Source of the DNA: Amblyomma americanum
Lineage: Eukaryota > Arthropoda > Arachnida > Ixodida > Ixodidae
Reading direction: 5' to 3'
Assembly: GCF_052857255.1 (NCBI RefSeq)
Contig: NC_135504.1
Coordinates: 140,456,121 to 140,520,120 of the forward strand
DNA length: 64,000 nt
Shown here: piece by piece, positions 22,596 to 36,900 of the stretch
Position numbering within the stretch: position 1 is the first letter of the stretch
How the letters are laid out: every line of letters starts with the position of its first letter
Position numbers and translations under genes: made by a program
Notes under the pieces: model-generated
Told to the model about the DNA's origin: nothing
Database searches by the model: none
What the model saw: only the letters and a program-made list of their open reading frames with translations

Positions 22596-24944
22596 CCGCG
22601 TTGGAGAAAGTCCGCGTTGGAGAGAGTCTGCGATGGAGACACTCCGCGCTGGAGAAACTACGCGTTTGAGAAACTCCGAACTGGAGAAACTCCGCGATGG
22701 AGACACTCCGCGCTGGAGAAACACCGCGCCGAAGAAACTCCGTGTTGGAGAAACTCCGTGTTGGAGAAACTTCGCGTTGGAGAAACGGCGCGTTGGAGAA
22801 ACTCCGCGTTGGAGAAACTCCGCGCTTGAAACACACTGCGCTGGAGAAACTCCGCGTTGGAGAAAGTCCGCGTTGGAGAAGGTCCGCGTTGGAGAAAGTC
22901 CGCGTTGGAGAAAGTCCGTGTTGAAGAAAGTCCGCGCTGGAGAAACTCCGCGTTGGATAAACTCCGCGCTGGAGAAACTCCGCGACGGACAAACTCCGCG
23001 ATGAAGAAACTCCTCTGCGTTGGAGAAAGTCCGCGTCGGAGGAGGTACGCGTTGGAGAAAGTCCGCGCTGGAGGAACTCCGCGTTGTATAAACTCCGCGC
23101 TGGAGAAACTCCGCGATGGAGAAACTCCGCGTTGGAGTAGAGTCCGCTCTGGAGAAACTCCGTGCTGGACAAACTCCGCGCTGGAGAAACTCTGTGTTGG
23201 AGAAACTCCGCGCTGGAGAAACTTCGCGTTGGAGAAACTGCGCGTTGGAGAAAGTCCGCGTTGGAGAAATTCCGCGTTGGAGAGAGTCCGCGATGGAGAA
23301 ACTCCGCGCTGGAGAAACTCCGCGTTTGAGAAACTGCGAACTGGAGAAACTCAGCGATGGACACTCCGCGCTGGAGAAACTCCGTGTTGGAGAAGCTCCG
23401 TGTTGGGGAAACTTCGCGTTGGAGAAACGGCGCGTTGGGGAAGCTCCGCGTTGGAGAAAGCCCGCGTTGGAGAAGGTCCGCGTTGGAGAAAGTCCGCGTT
23501 GAAGAAAGTCCGCGTTAGAGAAAGTCCGCGCTGGAGAAACTCTTCGTTGGATAAACTCCGCGCTGGAGATACTCCGCGATGGAGAAACTCCGCGAGGGAC
23601 GAACTCCGCGATGGAGAAACTCCGCTTTGGTCAAAAGTCCGCGTTGGAGAAAAGTCCGCGTTGGAGAAAAGTCCGCATTGGAGAAAAGTCAGCGCTGGAG
23701 AAACTCCACGCTGGAAAAACTCCGCGCTGGAGAAGCTCCGCGCTGGAGAAACTCCGCGCTGGAGAAGCTCTGCGCCGGAGAAACTCCGCGCTGGAAAATC
23801 TCCGCGATGGAGAAACTCCGCGTTGGTGAAAGTCCGCGTTGGAGAAAAGTCCGCTTTGGAGAGAAGTCAGCGCTGGAGAAATTCCACGCTGGAAAAACTC
23901 CGCGCTGGAGAAGCTCCGCGCTGGAGAAACTCCGCGCTGGAGAAGCTCTGCGCTGGAGAAACTCCGAGTTGGAGAAACTGCACTGGAGAAGCTCAGCGTT
24001 TGAGAAACTCCGCATTGGATAAACTCCGTGTTTGAGAAACTCCGCGATGGAGCAACTCCGCGCTGGAGAAACTCCGAGTTGGAGAAACTCCGCACTGGAG
24101 AAGCTGCGCGTTTGAGAAACTCCGCACTGGAGAAACTCCGCGTTTGAGAAACTCCGCGCTGGAGAAATTCCTGGCTGGAGAAACTCCGTGCTGGAGAAAC
24201 TCCGCGCTGGACAAACTCCGCGCTGGAGAAACTCCGTGTTGGAGAAACTCCGTGTTGGAGAAACTCCACGCTGGAGAAACTTCGCGTTGGAGAAACTGAG
24301 CTTTGGAGAAACTCCGCGTTGGAAAAAGTCCGCGATGGAGAAACTCCGCGCTGGAGAAACTCCGCGTTTGAGAAACTCCGAACTGGAGAAACTCCGCGAT
24401 GGAGACACTCCGCGCTGCAGAAACTCCGATTTGGAGAAACTTCGCTTTGAAGAAACGGCGCGTTGGAGAAACTCCGCGTTAGAGAAACTCCGCGCTTGAA
24501 ACACACCGCGCTGGAGAAATTCTGCGTTGGAGAAAGTCCGCGTTCGAGAAACTCCGTGTTGTAGAAACTCCGCCTTGGAGAAACTTCGCGTTGAAGAAAC
24601 GGCGCGTTGGAGATACTCCGCGTTGGAGAAACTCCGCGCTTGAAACACACCGCGCTGGAGAAACTCCGCGTTGGAGAAAGTCCGCGTTGGAGAAGGTCCG
24701 CGTTGGAGAAAGTCCGCGTTGGAGAAAGTCCGCGTTGGAGAAACTCCGCGTTGAAGAAAGTCCGCGTTGGAGAAAGTCCGCGCTGGAGAAACTCCGCGTT
24801 GTATAAACTCCGCGCTGTAGAAACTCCGCGATGGAGAAACTCCGCGACGGACAAACTCCGCGATGGAGAAATTCCGCGTTGGAGAAAAGTCCGCTCTGGA
24901 GAAACTCTACGCTGGAGAAACTCCGCACTGGAGCAACTCCGCGT
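22596..24944. repeat. Block B, copy 3
   Basis: This block matches 11,116-13,480 at 11,481 bp and then 11,464 bp; the 17-bp difference is exactly one variant unit missing near 23,850. It shares the GGAGGTACGCG and CTGCAGAAAC variants of copy 2. Identity stops at about 24,944, where CGTTGGAG here replaces CGTTTGAG. This marks the right end of the composite A+B duplication and the approximate start of the insert-bearing right domain. Confidence 0.84.
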
Positions 24945-27900
24945 TGGAGAAACTCCGCGCTGGACAAACTCCGTGCTGCATAAAATCTGCGCTGGAGAAA
25001 CTCCGGGCTGGAGAAACTCCGTGCTGGACAAACTCCGCGCGGGAGAAACTCCGTGTTGGAGAAACTCCGCGCTGGAGAAACTTCGCGTTGGAGAAACTGC
25101 GCGTTGGAGAAACTGCGCGTTGGAGAAACTCCGCGTTGGAGAACGTCCGCGTTGGAGAAAGTCCGCGTTGGAGAGAGTCCGCGATGGAGAAACTACGCGC
25201 TGGAGAAACTCCGCGTTTGAAAAACTGCGAACTGGAGAAACTCCGCGATGGAGACACTCCGCGCTGGAGAAACTCCGCGCTGGAGAAACTCCGTGTTGGA
25301 GAAGCTCCGTGTTGGGAAAATTCGCGTTGAAGAAACGGCGCGTTGGAGAAGCTCCGCGTTGGAGAAACTCCGCGCTTGAAGCACACCGCGCTGGAGAAAC
25401 TCCGCGTTGGAGAAAGTCCGCGTTGGAGAAGGTCCGCGTTGGAGAAAGTCCGACCTGGAGAAAGTCCGCGTTGTAGAAACTCCGCGTTGAAGAAAGTCCA
25501 CGTTGGAGAAAGTCCGCGCAGGAGAAACTCCGCGTTGGATAAACTCCGCACTGGAGAAACTCCGCGATGGAGAAACTCCGCGACGGACAAACTCCGCGAT
25601 GGAGAAACTCCGCGCTGGAGGAACTCAGCGATGGAATAACTCCGCACTGGAGAAACTCCGCGTTTGAGAAATTCCGGGCTGGAGAAACTCCGCGCTGGAG
25701 AAACTCCGGGCTGGAGAAACTCCGCGCTGGAGAAACTCCGTGTTGGAAAAACTCCGTGTTGGAGAAACTCCGTGTTGGAGAAACTTCGCATTGGAGAAAC
25801 TCCGCGCTGGACGAAATCCGCGACGGACAAACTCCGCGATGAAGAAACTCCGCGTTGGTGATGAAAGTCCACGTTGGAGAAAAGTCCGCGTTGGAGAAAA
25901 GTCCGCGGTGGAGAAAATCTACGCTGGAGAAACTCCACACTGGAGCAACTCCGCGTTTGAGAAACTCCTCGCTGGAGAAACTCCGTGCTGCATTAAATCT
26001 GCGCTCGAGAAACTACGCGCTGGAGATACTCCGCGCTGGAGAAACTCCGCGCTGGAGAAACTCCGCGCTGGAGAAAATCCGCGCTGGAGAAACTCCGCGA
26101 TGGAGAAACTCCGTGTTTGAGAAACTCCGCGCTGGAGAAACTCCGCGACGGAGAAACTCAGCGCTGGAGTAACTCCACGCTGGAGAAACTCCGTGTTGGA
26201 GAAACTCGGTGTTGGAGAAACTCCGCGCTGGAGATAATTCGCGTTGGAGAAACTCCGCGTTGAAGAAACTCCGCGTTGGTGAAAGTCTGCGTTGGAGAAA
26301 AGTCCGCGTTGGAGAAAAGTCCGCTTTGGAGAACAGTCAGCGCTGGAGAATCCACGCTGGAAAAATTCCGCGCTGGAGAAGCTCCGCGCTGGAGAAACTC
26401 CGCGCTGGAGAAACTCCGAGTTGGAGAAACTCTGCACTGGAGAAGCTCTGCGTTTGAGAAACTCCGCGCTTGAAACACACTGCACTGGAGAAACTCCGCG
26501 TTGGAGAAAGTCCGCGTTGGAGAAGGTCCGCGTTGGAGAAAGTCCGCGTTGGAGAAAGTCCGTGTTGAAGAATGTCCGCGCTGGAGAAACTCCGCGTTGG
26601 ATAAACTCCGCGCTGGAGAAACTCCGCGACGGACAAACTCCGCGATGAAGAAACTCCTCTGCGTTGGAGAAAGTCCGCGTCGGAGGAGGTCCGCGTTGGA
26701 GAAAGTCCGCGCTGGAGGAACTCCGCGTTGTATAAACTCCGCGCTGGAGAAACTCCGCGACGGACAAACTCCGCGATGGAGAAACTCCGCGTTGGAGTAG
26801 AGTCCGCTCTGGAGAAACTCCGTGCTGGACAAACTCCGCGCTGGAGAAACTCTGTGTTGGAGAAACTCCGCGCTGGAGAAACTTCGCGTTGGAGAAACTC
26901 CGCGTTGGAGAAAGTCCGCGTTGGAGAAATTCCGCGTTGGAGAGAGTCCGCGATGGAGAAACTCCGCGCTGGAGAAACTCCGCGTTTGAGAAACTGCGAA
27001 CTGGAGAAACTCAGCGATGGACACTCCTCGCTGGAGAAACTCCGTGTTGGAGAAGCTCCGTGTTGGGGAAACTTCGCGTTGGAGAAACGGCGCGTTGGGG
27101 AAGCTCCGCGTTGGAGAAAGCCCGCGTTGGAGAAGGTCCGCGTTGGAGAAAGTCCGCGTTGAAGAAAGTCCGCGTTAGAGAAAGTCCGCGCTGGAGAAAC
27201 TCTTCGTTGGATAAACTCCGCGCTGGAGATACTCCGCGATGGAGAAACTCCGCGAGGGACGAACTCCGCGATGGAGAAACTCCGCTTTGGTCAAAAGTCC
27301 GCGTTGGAGAAAAGTCCGCGTTGGAGAAAAGTCCGCATTGGAGAAAAGTCAGCGCTGGAGAAACTCCACGCTGGAAAAACTCCGCGCTGGAGAAGCTCCG
27401 CGCTGGAGAAACTCCGCGCTGGAGAAGCTCTGCGCCGGAGAAACTCCGCGCTGGAAAATCTCCGCGATGGAGAAACTCCGCGTTGGTGAAAGTCCGCGTT
27501 GGAGAAAAGTCCGCGTTGGAGAAAAGTCCGCTTTGGAGAAAAGTCAGCGCTGGAGAAATTCCATTCTGGAAAAATTCCGCGCTGGAGAAGCTCCGCGCTG
27601 GAGAAACTCCGCGCTGGAGAAGCTCTGCGCTGGAGAAACTCCGAGTTGGAGAAACTGCACTGGAGAAGCTCAGCGTTTGAGAAACTCCGCACTGGATAAA
27701 CTCCGTGTTTGAGAAACTCCGCGATGGAGCAACTCCGCGCTGGAGAAACTCCGAGTTGGAGAAACTCCGCACTGGAGAAGCTGCGCGTTTGAGAAACTCC
27801 GCACTGGAGAAACTCCGCGTTTGAGAAACTCCGCGCTGGAGAAATTCCTGGCTGGAGAAACTCCGTGCTGGAGAAACTCCGCGCTGGACAAACTCCGCGC

Positions 27901-30900
27901 TGGAGAAACTCCGTGTTGGAGAAACTCCGTGTTGGAGAAACTCCACGCTGGAGAAACTTCGCGTTGGAGAAACTGAGCTTTGGAGAAACTCCGCGTTTGA
28001 AAAAGTCCGCGATGGAGAAACTCCGCGCTGGAGAAACTCCGCGTTTGAGAAACTCCGAACTGGAGAAACTCCGCGATGGAGACACTCCGCGCTGGAGAAA
28101 CTCCGATTTGGAGAAACTTCGCTTTGAAGAAACGGCGCGTTGGAGAAACTCCGCGTTAGAGAAACTCCGCGCTTGAAACACACCGCGCTGGAGAAATTCT
28201 GCGTTGGAGAAAGTCCGCGTTGGAGAAACTCCGTGTTGTAGAAACTCCGCCTTGGAGAAACTTCGCGTTGAAGAAACGGCGCGTTGGAGATACTCCGCGT
28301 TGGAGAAACTCCGCGCTTGAAACACACCGCGCTGGAGAAACTCCGCGTTGGAGAAAGTCCGCGTTGGAGAAGGTCCGCGTTGGAGAAAGTCCGCGTTGGA
28401 GAAAGTCCGCGTTGGAGAAACTCCGCGTTGAAGAAAGTCCGCGTTGGAGAAAGTCCGCGCTGGAGAAACTCCGCGTTGTATAAACTCCGCGCTGTAGAAA
28501 CTCCGCGATGGAAAAACTCCGCGACGGACAAACTCCGCGATGGAGAAACTCCGCGCTGGAGGAACTCAGCGATGGAGAAACTCCGCACTGGAGAAACTCC
28601 GCGTTTGAGAAATTCCGGGCTGGAGAAACTCCGCGCTGGAGAAACTCCGGGCTGGAGAAACTCCGCGCTGGGGAAACTCCGCGCTGGAGAAACTCCGCGC
28701 TGGAGAAACTCCGTGTTGGAGAAACTCCGTGTTGGAGAAACTCCGTGTTGGAGACACTTCGCATTGGAGAAACTCCGCGCTGGACGAAATCCGCGACGGA
28801 CAAACTCCGCGATGAAAAAACTCCGCGTTGGTGATGAAAGTCCACGTTGGAGAAAAGTCCGCGTTGGAGAAAAGTCCGCGGTGGAGAAAATCTACGCTGG
28901 AGAAACTCCGCACTGGAGCAACTCCGCGTTTGAGAAACTCCTCGCTGGAGAAACTCCGTGCTGCATAAAATCTGCGCTCGAGAAACTACGCGCTGGAGAT
29001 ACTCCGCGCTGGAGAAACTCCGCGCTGGAGAAACTCCGCGCTGGAGAAAATCCGCGCTGGAGAAACTCCGCGATGGAGAAACTCCGTGTTTGAGAAACTC
29101 CGCGCTGGAGAAACTCCGCGACGGAGAAACTCAGCGCTGGAGTAACTCCACGCTGGAGAAACTCCGTGTTGGAGAAACTCGGTGTTGGAGAAACTCCGCG
29201 CTGGAGATATTTCGCGTTGGAGAAACTCCGCGTTGAAGAAACTCCGCGTTGGTGAAAGTCTGCGTTGGAGAAAAGTCCGCGTTGGAGAAAAGTCCGCTTT
29301 GGAGAGCAGTCAGCGCTGGAGAATCCACGCTGGAAAAACTCCGCGCTGGAGAAGCTCCGCGCTGGAGAAACTCCGCGCTGGAGAAACTCCGAGTTGGAGA
29401 AACTCTGCACTGGAGAAGCTCTGCGTTTGAGAAACTCCGCACTGGAGAAACTCCGTGTTTGAGAAACTCCGTGATGGAGAAACTCCGCACTGGAGAAGCT
29501 CCGCGTTTGAGAAACTCCGCACTGGAGAAACTCCGCGTTTGAGAAACTCCGCGCTGGAGAAACTCTGGGCTGGAGAAACTCCGCAATGGAGACAATCCGC
29601 GCTGGAGAAACTCCGCGCTCCGTGTAGGAGAAACTCCGTGTAGGAGAAACTCCGTGTGGGAGAAACTTCGCGTTGGAGAAACGGCGCGTTGGAGAAACTC
29701 CGCGCTTGAAACACACCGCGCTGGAAAAACTCCGCGATGGAGAAAGTCCGCGTTGGAGAAGGTCCGCGTTGGAGAAAGTCCGCGTTGGAGAAACTCCGCG
29801 TTGAAGATAGTCCGCGTTTTTCACCTTGAAGTTATGAACCAACAAGCCCAAGCATATACCCTTCTGAGAAAATCCGCGCTGGGGAAACTCCGCGCTGGAG
29901 AAACTCCGAGTTTGAGAAACTCCGAACTGGAGAAACTCCGCGATGGAGACACTCCGCGCTGGAGAAACTCCGCGCTGGAGAAACTCCGTGTTGGAGAAAT
30001 TCCGTGTTGGAGAAACTCCGCCTTGGAGAAACTTCGCGTTGAAGAAACGGCGCGTTGGAGAAACTCCGCGTTGGAGATACTCCGCGCTTGAAACACACCG
30101 CGCTGGAGAAACTCCGCGTTGGAGAAAGTCCGCGTTGGAGAAGGTCCGCGTTGGAGAAAGTCCGCGTTGGAGATACTCCGCGTTGAAGAAAGTCCGCGTT
30201 GGAGAAAGTCAGCCCTGGAGAAACTCCGCGTTGTATAAACTCCGCGCTGGAGAAACTCCGCGATGGAGAAACTCCGCAACGGACAAACTCCGCGATGGAG
30301 AAATTCCGCGTTGGAGGAAAGTCCGCGTTGGAGAAAAGTCCGCTCTGGAGAAACTCTACGCTGGAGAAATTCCGCGCTGGAGCAACTCCGCGTTGGAGAA
30401 ACTCCGCGCTTGAGAAACTCCGTGCTGCATAAAATCTGCGCTGGAGAAACTCCGGGCTGGAGAAACTCCGCGCCTGAGAAACTCCGTGCTGGACAAACTC
30501 CGCGCTGGAGAAACTCCGTGTTGGAGAAACTCCGCGCTGGAGAAGCTTCGCGTTGGAGAAACTGCGCGTTGGAGAAACTCCGCGTTGGAGAAAGTCCGCG
30601 TTGGAGAAAGTCCGCGTTGGAGAGAGTCCGCGATGGAGACACTCCGCGCTGGAGAAACTACGCGTTTGAGAAACTCCGAACTGGAGAAACTCCGCGATGG
30701 AGACACTCCGCGCTGGAGAAACACCGCGCTGAAGAAACTCCGTGTTGGAGAAACTCCGTGTTGGAGAAACTTCGCGTTGGAGAAACGGCGCGTTGGAGAA
30801 ACTCCGCGTTGGAGAAACTCCGCGCTTGAAACACACTGCGCTGGAGAAACTCCGCGTTGGAGAAAGTCCGCGTTGGAGAAGGTCCGCGTTGGAGAAAGTC

Positions 30901-30953
30901 CGCGTTGGAGAAAGTCCGTGTTGAAGAAAGTCCGCGTTGGAGAAAGTCCGCGT
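24775..30953. repeat. 6.2-kb higher-order unit, copy 1 (insert-bearing)
   Basis: This segment matches 30,961 to about 37,300 in direct tandem. The offset drifts in steps (6,186; 6,218; 6,202; 6,071; 5,975; 6,325/6,322; 6,354 bp), which shows several small block gains and losses since duplication. It includes a block B copy at 26,458-28,356 and the first 47-bp insert at 29,819. The size of the offset changes makes this one of the older tandem pairs in the right domain. Confidence 0.8.
29819..29865. other. 47-bp non-repeat insert, copy 1
   Basis: A 47-bp stretch unrelated to the 16-mer interrupts one unit between GTCCGCGTT and GAGAAAATCC. It begins TTTCACCTTGAAG and ends CATATACCCTTCT. It is about 40% GC and has no CpG, unlike the array. 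I see no target-site duplication, terminal inverted repeat or long reading frame. Its origin is unknown; it may be captured single-copy DNA or a fragment of a mobile element. Confidence 0.9.
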
Positions 30954-30960
30954 AGGAGAA

Positions 30961-33900
30961 AGTCCGCGCTGGAGAAACTCCGCGTTGTATAAACTCCGCG
31001 CTGTAGAAACTCCGCGATGGAGAAACTCCGCGACGGACAAACTCCGCGATGGAGAAATTCCGCGTTGGAGAAAAGTCCGCTCTGGAGAAACTCTACGCTG
31101 GAGAAACTCCGCACTGGAGCAACTCCGCGTTGGAGAAACTCCGCGCTGGACAAACTCCGTGCTGCATAAAATCTGCGCTGGAGAAACTCCGGGCTGGAGA
31201 AACTCCGTGCTGGACAAACTCCGCGCTGGAGAAACTCCGTGTTGGAGAAACTCCGCGCTGGAGAAACTTCGCGTTGGAGAAACTGCGCGTTGGAGAAACT
31301 GCGCGTTGGAGAAACTCCGCGTTGGAGAACGTCCGCGTTGGAGAAAGTCCGCGTTGGAGAGAGTCCGCGATGGAGAAACTACGCGCTGGAGAAACTCCGC
31401 GTTTGAAAAACTGCGAACTGGAGAAACTCCGCGATGGAGACACTCCGCGCTGGAGAAACTCCGCGCTGGAGAAACTCCGTGTTGGAGAAGCTCCGTGTTG
31501 GGAAAATTCGCATTGAAGAAACGGCGCGTTGGAGAAGCTCCGCGTTGGAGAAACTCCGCGCTTGAAACACACCGCGCTGGAGAAACTCCGCGTTGGAGAA
31601 AGTCCGCGTTGGAGAAGGTCCGCGTTGGAGAAAGTCCGACTTGGAGAAAGTCCGCGTTGTAGAAACTCCGCGTTGAAGAAAGGCCACGTTGGAGAAAGTC
31701 CGCGCAGGAGAAACTCCGCGTTGGATAAACTCCGCACTGGAGAAACTCCGCGATGGAGAAACTCCGCGACGGACAAACTCCGCGATGGAGAAACTCCGCG
31801 CTGGAGGAACTCAGCGATGGAGAAACTCCGCACTGGAGAAACTCCGCGTTTGAGAAATTCCGGGCTGGAGAAACTCCGCGCTGGAGAAACTCCGGGCTGG
31901 AGAAACTCCGCGCTGGGGAAACTCCGCGCTGGAGAAACTCCGCGCTGGAGAAACTCCGTGTTGGAGAAACTCCGTGTTGGAGAAACTCCGTGTTGGAGAA
32001 ACTTCGCATTGGAGAAACTCCGCGCTGGACGAAATCCGCGACGGACAAACTCCGCGATGAAGAAACTCCGCGTTGGTGATGAAAGTCCACGTTGGAGAAA
32101 AGTCCGCGTTGGAGAAAAGTCCGCGGTGGAGAAAATCTACGCTGGAGAAACTCCGCACTGGAGCAACTCCGCGTTTGAGAAACTCCTCGCTGGAGAAACT
32201 CCGTGCTGCATAAAATCTGCGCTCGAGAAACTACGCGCTGGAGATACTCCGCGCTGGAGAAACTCCGCGCTGGAGAAACTCCGCGCTGGAGAAAATCCGC
32301 GCTGGAGAAACTCCGCGATGGAGAAACTCCGTGTTTGAGAAACTCCGCGCTGGAGAAACTCCGCGACGGAGAAACTCAGCGCTGGAGTAACTCCACGCTG
32401 GAGAAACTCCGTGTTGGAGAAACTCGGTGTTGGAGAAACTCCGCGCTGGAGATATTTCGCGTTGGAGAAACTCCGCGTTGAAGAAACTCCGCGTTGGTGA
32501 AAGTCTGCGTTGGAGAAAAGTCCGCGTTGGAGAAAAGTCCGCTTTGGAGAACAGTCAGCGCTGGAGAATCCACGCTGGAAAAACTCCGCGCTGGAGAAGC
32601 TCCGCGCTGGAGAAACTCCGAGTTGGAGAAACTCTGCACTGGAGAAGCTCTGCGTTTGAGAAACTCCGCGCTTGAAACACACTGCGCTGGAGAAACTCCG
32701 CGTTGGAGAAAGTCCGCGTTGGAGAAGGTCCGCGTTGGAGAAAGTCCGCGTTGGAGAAAGTCCGTGTTGAAGAATGTCCGCGCTGGAGAAACTCCGCGTT
32801 GGATAAACTCCGCGCTGGAGAAACTCCGCGACGGACAAACTCCGCGATGGAGAAACTCCGCGTTGGAGTAGAGTCCGCTCTGGAGAAACTCCGTGCTGGA
32901 CAAACTCCGCGCTGGAGAAACTCTGTGTTGGAGAAACTCCGCGCTGGAGAAACTTCGCGTTGGAGAAACTCCGCGTTGGAGAAAGTCCGCGTTGGAGAAA
33001 TTCCGCGTTGGAGAGAGTCCGCGATGGAGAAACTCCGCGCTGGAGAAACTCCGCGTTTGAGAAACTGCGAACTGGAGAAACTCAGCGATGGACACTCCGC
33101 GCTGGAGAAACTCCGTGTTGGAGAAGCTCCGTGTTGGGGAAACTTCGCGTTGGAGAAACGGCGCGTTGGGGAAGCTCCGCGTTGGAGAAAGCCCGCGTTG
33201 GAGAAGGTCCGCGTTGGAGAAAGTCCGCGTTGAAGAAAGTCCGCGTTAGAGAAAGTCCGCGCTGGAGAAACTCTTCGTTGGATAAACTCCGCGCTGGAGA
33301 TACTCCGCGATGGAGAAACTCCGCGATGGAGAAACTCCGCTTTGGTCAAAAGTCCGCGTTGGAGAAAAGTCCGCGTTGGAGAAAAGTCCGCATTGGAGAA
33401 AAGTCAGCGCTGGAGAAACTCCACGCTGGAAAAACTCCGCGATGGAGAAACTCCGCGTTGGTGAAAGTCCGCGTTGGAGAAAAGTCCGCGTTGGAGAAAA
33501 GTCCGCTTTGGAGAAAAGTCAGCGCTGGAGAAATTCCACGCTGGAAAAACTCCGCGCTGGAGAAGCTCCGCGCTGGAGAAACTCCGCGCTGGAGAAGCTC
33601 TGCGCTGGAGAAACTCCGAGTTGGAGAAACTGCACTGGAGAAGCTCAGCGTTTGAGAAACTCCGCACTGGATAAACTCCGTGTTTGAGAAACTCCGCGAT
33701 GGAGCAACTCCGCGCTGGAGAAACTCCGAGTTGGAGAAACTCCGCACTGGAGAAGCTGCGCGTTTGAGAAACTCCGCACTGGAGAAACTCCGCGTTTGAG
33801 AAACTCCGCGCTGGAGAAATTCCTGGCTGGAGAAACTCCGTGCTGGAGAAACTCCGCGCTGGACAAACTCCGCGCTGGAGAAAATCCGTGTTGGAGAAAC

Positions 33901-36900
33901 TCCGTGTTGGAGAAACTCCACGCTGGAGAAACTTCGCGTTGGAGAAACTGAGCTTTGGAGAAACTCCGCGTTTGAAAAAGTCCGCGATGGAGAAACTCCG
34001 CGCTGGAGAAACTCCGCGTTTGAGAAACTCCGAACTGGAGAAACTCCGCGATGGAGACACTCCGCGCTGGAGAAACTCCGATTTGGAGAAACTTCGCTTT
34101 GAAGAAACGGCGCGTTGGAGAAACTCCGCGTTAGGGAAACTCCGCGCTTGAAACACACCGCGCTGGAGAAATTCTGCGTTGGAGAAAGTCCGCGTTGGAG
34201 AAACTCCGTGTTGTAGAAACTCCGCCTTGGAGAAACTTCGCGTTGAAGAAACGGCGCGTTGGAGATACTCCGCGTTGGAGAAACTCCGCGCTTGAAACAC
34301 ACCGCGCTGGAGAAACTCCGCGTTGGAGAAAGTCCGCGTTGGAGAAGGTCCGCGTTGGAGAAAGTCCGCGTTGGAGAAAGTCCGCGTTGGAGAAACTCCG
34401 CGTTGAAGAAAGTCCGCGTTGGAGAAAGTCCGCGCTGGAGAAACTCCGCGTTGTATAAACTCCGCGCTGTAGAAACTCCGCGATGGAGAAACTCCGCGAC
34501 GGACAAACTCCGCGATGGAGAAACTCCGCGCTGGAGGAACTCAGCGATGGAGAAACTCCGCACTGGAGAAACTCCGCGTTTGAGAAATTCCGGGCTGGAG
34601 AAACTCCGCGCTGGAGAAACTCCGGGCTGGAGAAACTCCGCGCTGGGGAAACTCCGCGCTGGAGAAACTCCGCGCTGGAGAAACTCCGTGTTGGAGAAAC
34701 TCCGTGTTGGAGAAACTCCGTGTTGGAGAAACTTCGCATTGGAGCAACTCCGCGCTGGACGAAATCCGCGACGGAGAAACTCCGCGATGAAGAAACTCCG
34801 CGTTGGTGATGAAAGTCCACGTTGGAGAAAAGTCCGCGTTGGAGAAAAGTCCGCGGTGGAGAAAATCTACGCTGGAGAAACTCCGCACTGGAGCAACTCC
34901 GCGTTTGAGAAACTCCTCGCTGGAGAAACTCCGTGCTGCATAAAATCTGCGCTCGAGAAACTCCGAGTTGGAGAAACTGCACTGGAGAAGCTCAGCGTTT
35001 GAGAAACTCCACACTGGATAAACTCCGTGTTTGAGAAACTCCGCGATGGAGCAACTCCGCGCTGGAGAAACTCCGAGTTGGAGAAACTCCGCACTGGAGA
35101 AGCTGCGCGTTTGAGAAACTCCGCACTGGAGAAACTCCGCGTTTGAGAAACTCCGCGCTGGAGAAATTCCTGGCTGGAGAAACTCCGTGCTGGAGAAACT
35201 CCGCGCTGGACAAACTCCGCGCTGGAGAAACTCCGTGTTGGAGAAACTCCGTGTTGGAGAAACTCCACGCTGGAGAAACTTCGCGTTTGAGAAACTCCGA
35301 ACTGGAGAAACTCCGCGATGGAGACACTCCGCGCTGGAGAAACTCCGCGCTGGAGAAACTCCGCGCTGGAGAAAATCCGCGCTGGAGAAACTCCGCGATG
35401 GAGAAACTCCGTGTTTGAGAAACTCCGCGCTGGAGAAACTCCGCGACGGAGAAACTCAGCGCTGGAGTAACTCCACGCTGGAGAAACTCCGTGTTGGAGA
35501 AACTCGGTGTTGGAGAAACTCCGCGCTGGAGATATTTCGCGTTGGAGAAACTCCGCGTTGAAGAAACTCCGCGTTGGTGAAAGTCTGCGTTGGAGAAAAG
35601 TCCGCGTTGGAGAAAAGTCCGCTTTGGAGAACAGTCAGCGCTGGAGAATCCACGCTGGAAAAACTCCGCGCTGGAGAAGCTCCGCGCTGGAGAAACTCCG
35701 CGCTGGAGAAACTCCGAGCTGGAGAAACTCTGCACTGAAGCTCTGCGTTTGAGAAACTCCGCACTGGAGAAATTCCGTGTTTGAGAAACTCCGTGATGGA
35801 GAAACTCCGCACTGGAGAAGCTCCGCGTTTGAGAAACTCCGCACTGGAGAAACTCCGCGTTTGAGAAACTCCGCGCTGGAGAAACTCCGGGCTGGAGAAA
35901 CTCCGCAATGGAGACAATCCGCGCTGGAGAAACTCCGCGCTCCGTGTATGAGAAACTCCGTGTAGGAGAAACTCCGTGTGGGAGAAACTTCGCGTTGGAG
36001 AAACGGCGCGTTGGAGAAACTCCGCGCTTGAAACACACCGCGCTGGAAAAACTCCGCGATGGAGAAAGTCCGCGTTGGAGAAGGTCCGCGTTGGAGAAAG
36101 TCCGCGTTGGAGAAACTCCGCGTTGAAGATAGTCCGCGTTTTTCACCTTGAAGTTATGAACCAACAAGCCCAAGCATATACCCTTCTGAGAAAATCCGCG
36201 CTGGAGAAACTCCGCGTTGGATAAACTCCGCGCTGGAGAAACTCCGCGCTGGAGAAACTCCGAGTTTGGGAAACTCCGAACTGGAGAAACTCCGCGATGG
36301 AGACACTCCGCGCTGGAGAAACTCCGCGCTGGAGAAACTCCGTGTTGGAGAAACTCCGTGTTGGAGAAACTCCGCCTTGGAGAAACTTCGCGTTGAAGAA
36401 ACGGCGCGTTGGAGAAACTCCGCGTTGGAGATACTCCGCGCTTGAAACACACCGCGCTGGAGAAACTCCGCGTTGGAGAAAGTCCGCGTTGGAGAAGGTC
36501 CGCGTTGGAGAAAGTCCGCGTTGGAGATACTCCGCGTTGAAGAAAGTCCGCGTTGGAGAAAGTCAGCCCTGGAGAAACTCCGCGTTGTATAAACTCCGCG
36601 CTGGAGAAACTCCGCGATGGAGAAACTCCGCAACGGACAAACTCCGCGATGGAGAAATTCCGCGTTGGAGGAAAGTCCGCGTTGGAGAAAAGTCCGCTCT
36701 GGAGGAACTCTACGCTGGAGAAATTCCGCGCTGGAGCAACTCCGCGTTGGAGAAACTCCGCGCTTGAGAAACTCCGTGCTGCATAAAATCTGCGCTGGAG
36801 AAACTCCGGGCTGGAGAAACTCCGCGCCTGAGAAACTCCGTGCTGGACAAACTCCGCGCTGGAGAAACTCCGTGTTGGAGAAACTCCGCGCTGGAGAAGC

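Noticed and set aside
29819..29865. The 47-bp insert as a transposon or small gene
   Set aside because: It is too short for a complete element, shows no terminal inverted repeats or target-site duplication, and contains no meaningful reading frame. It is kept only as an insert of unknown origin.
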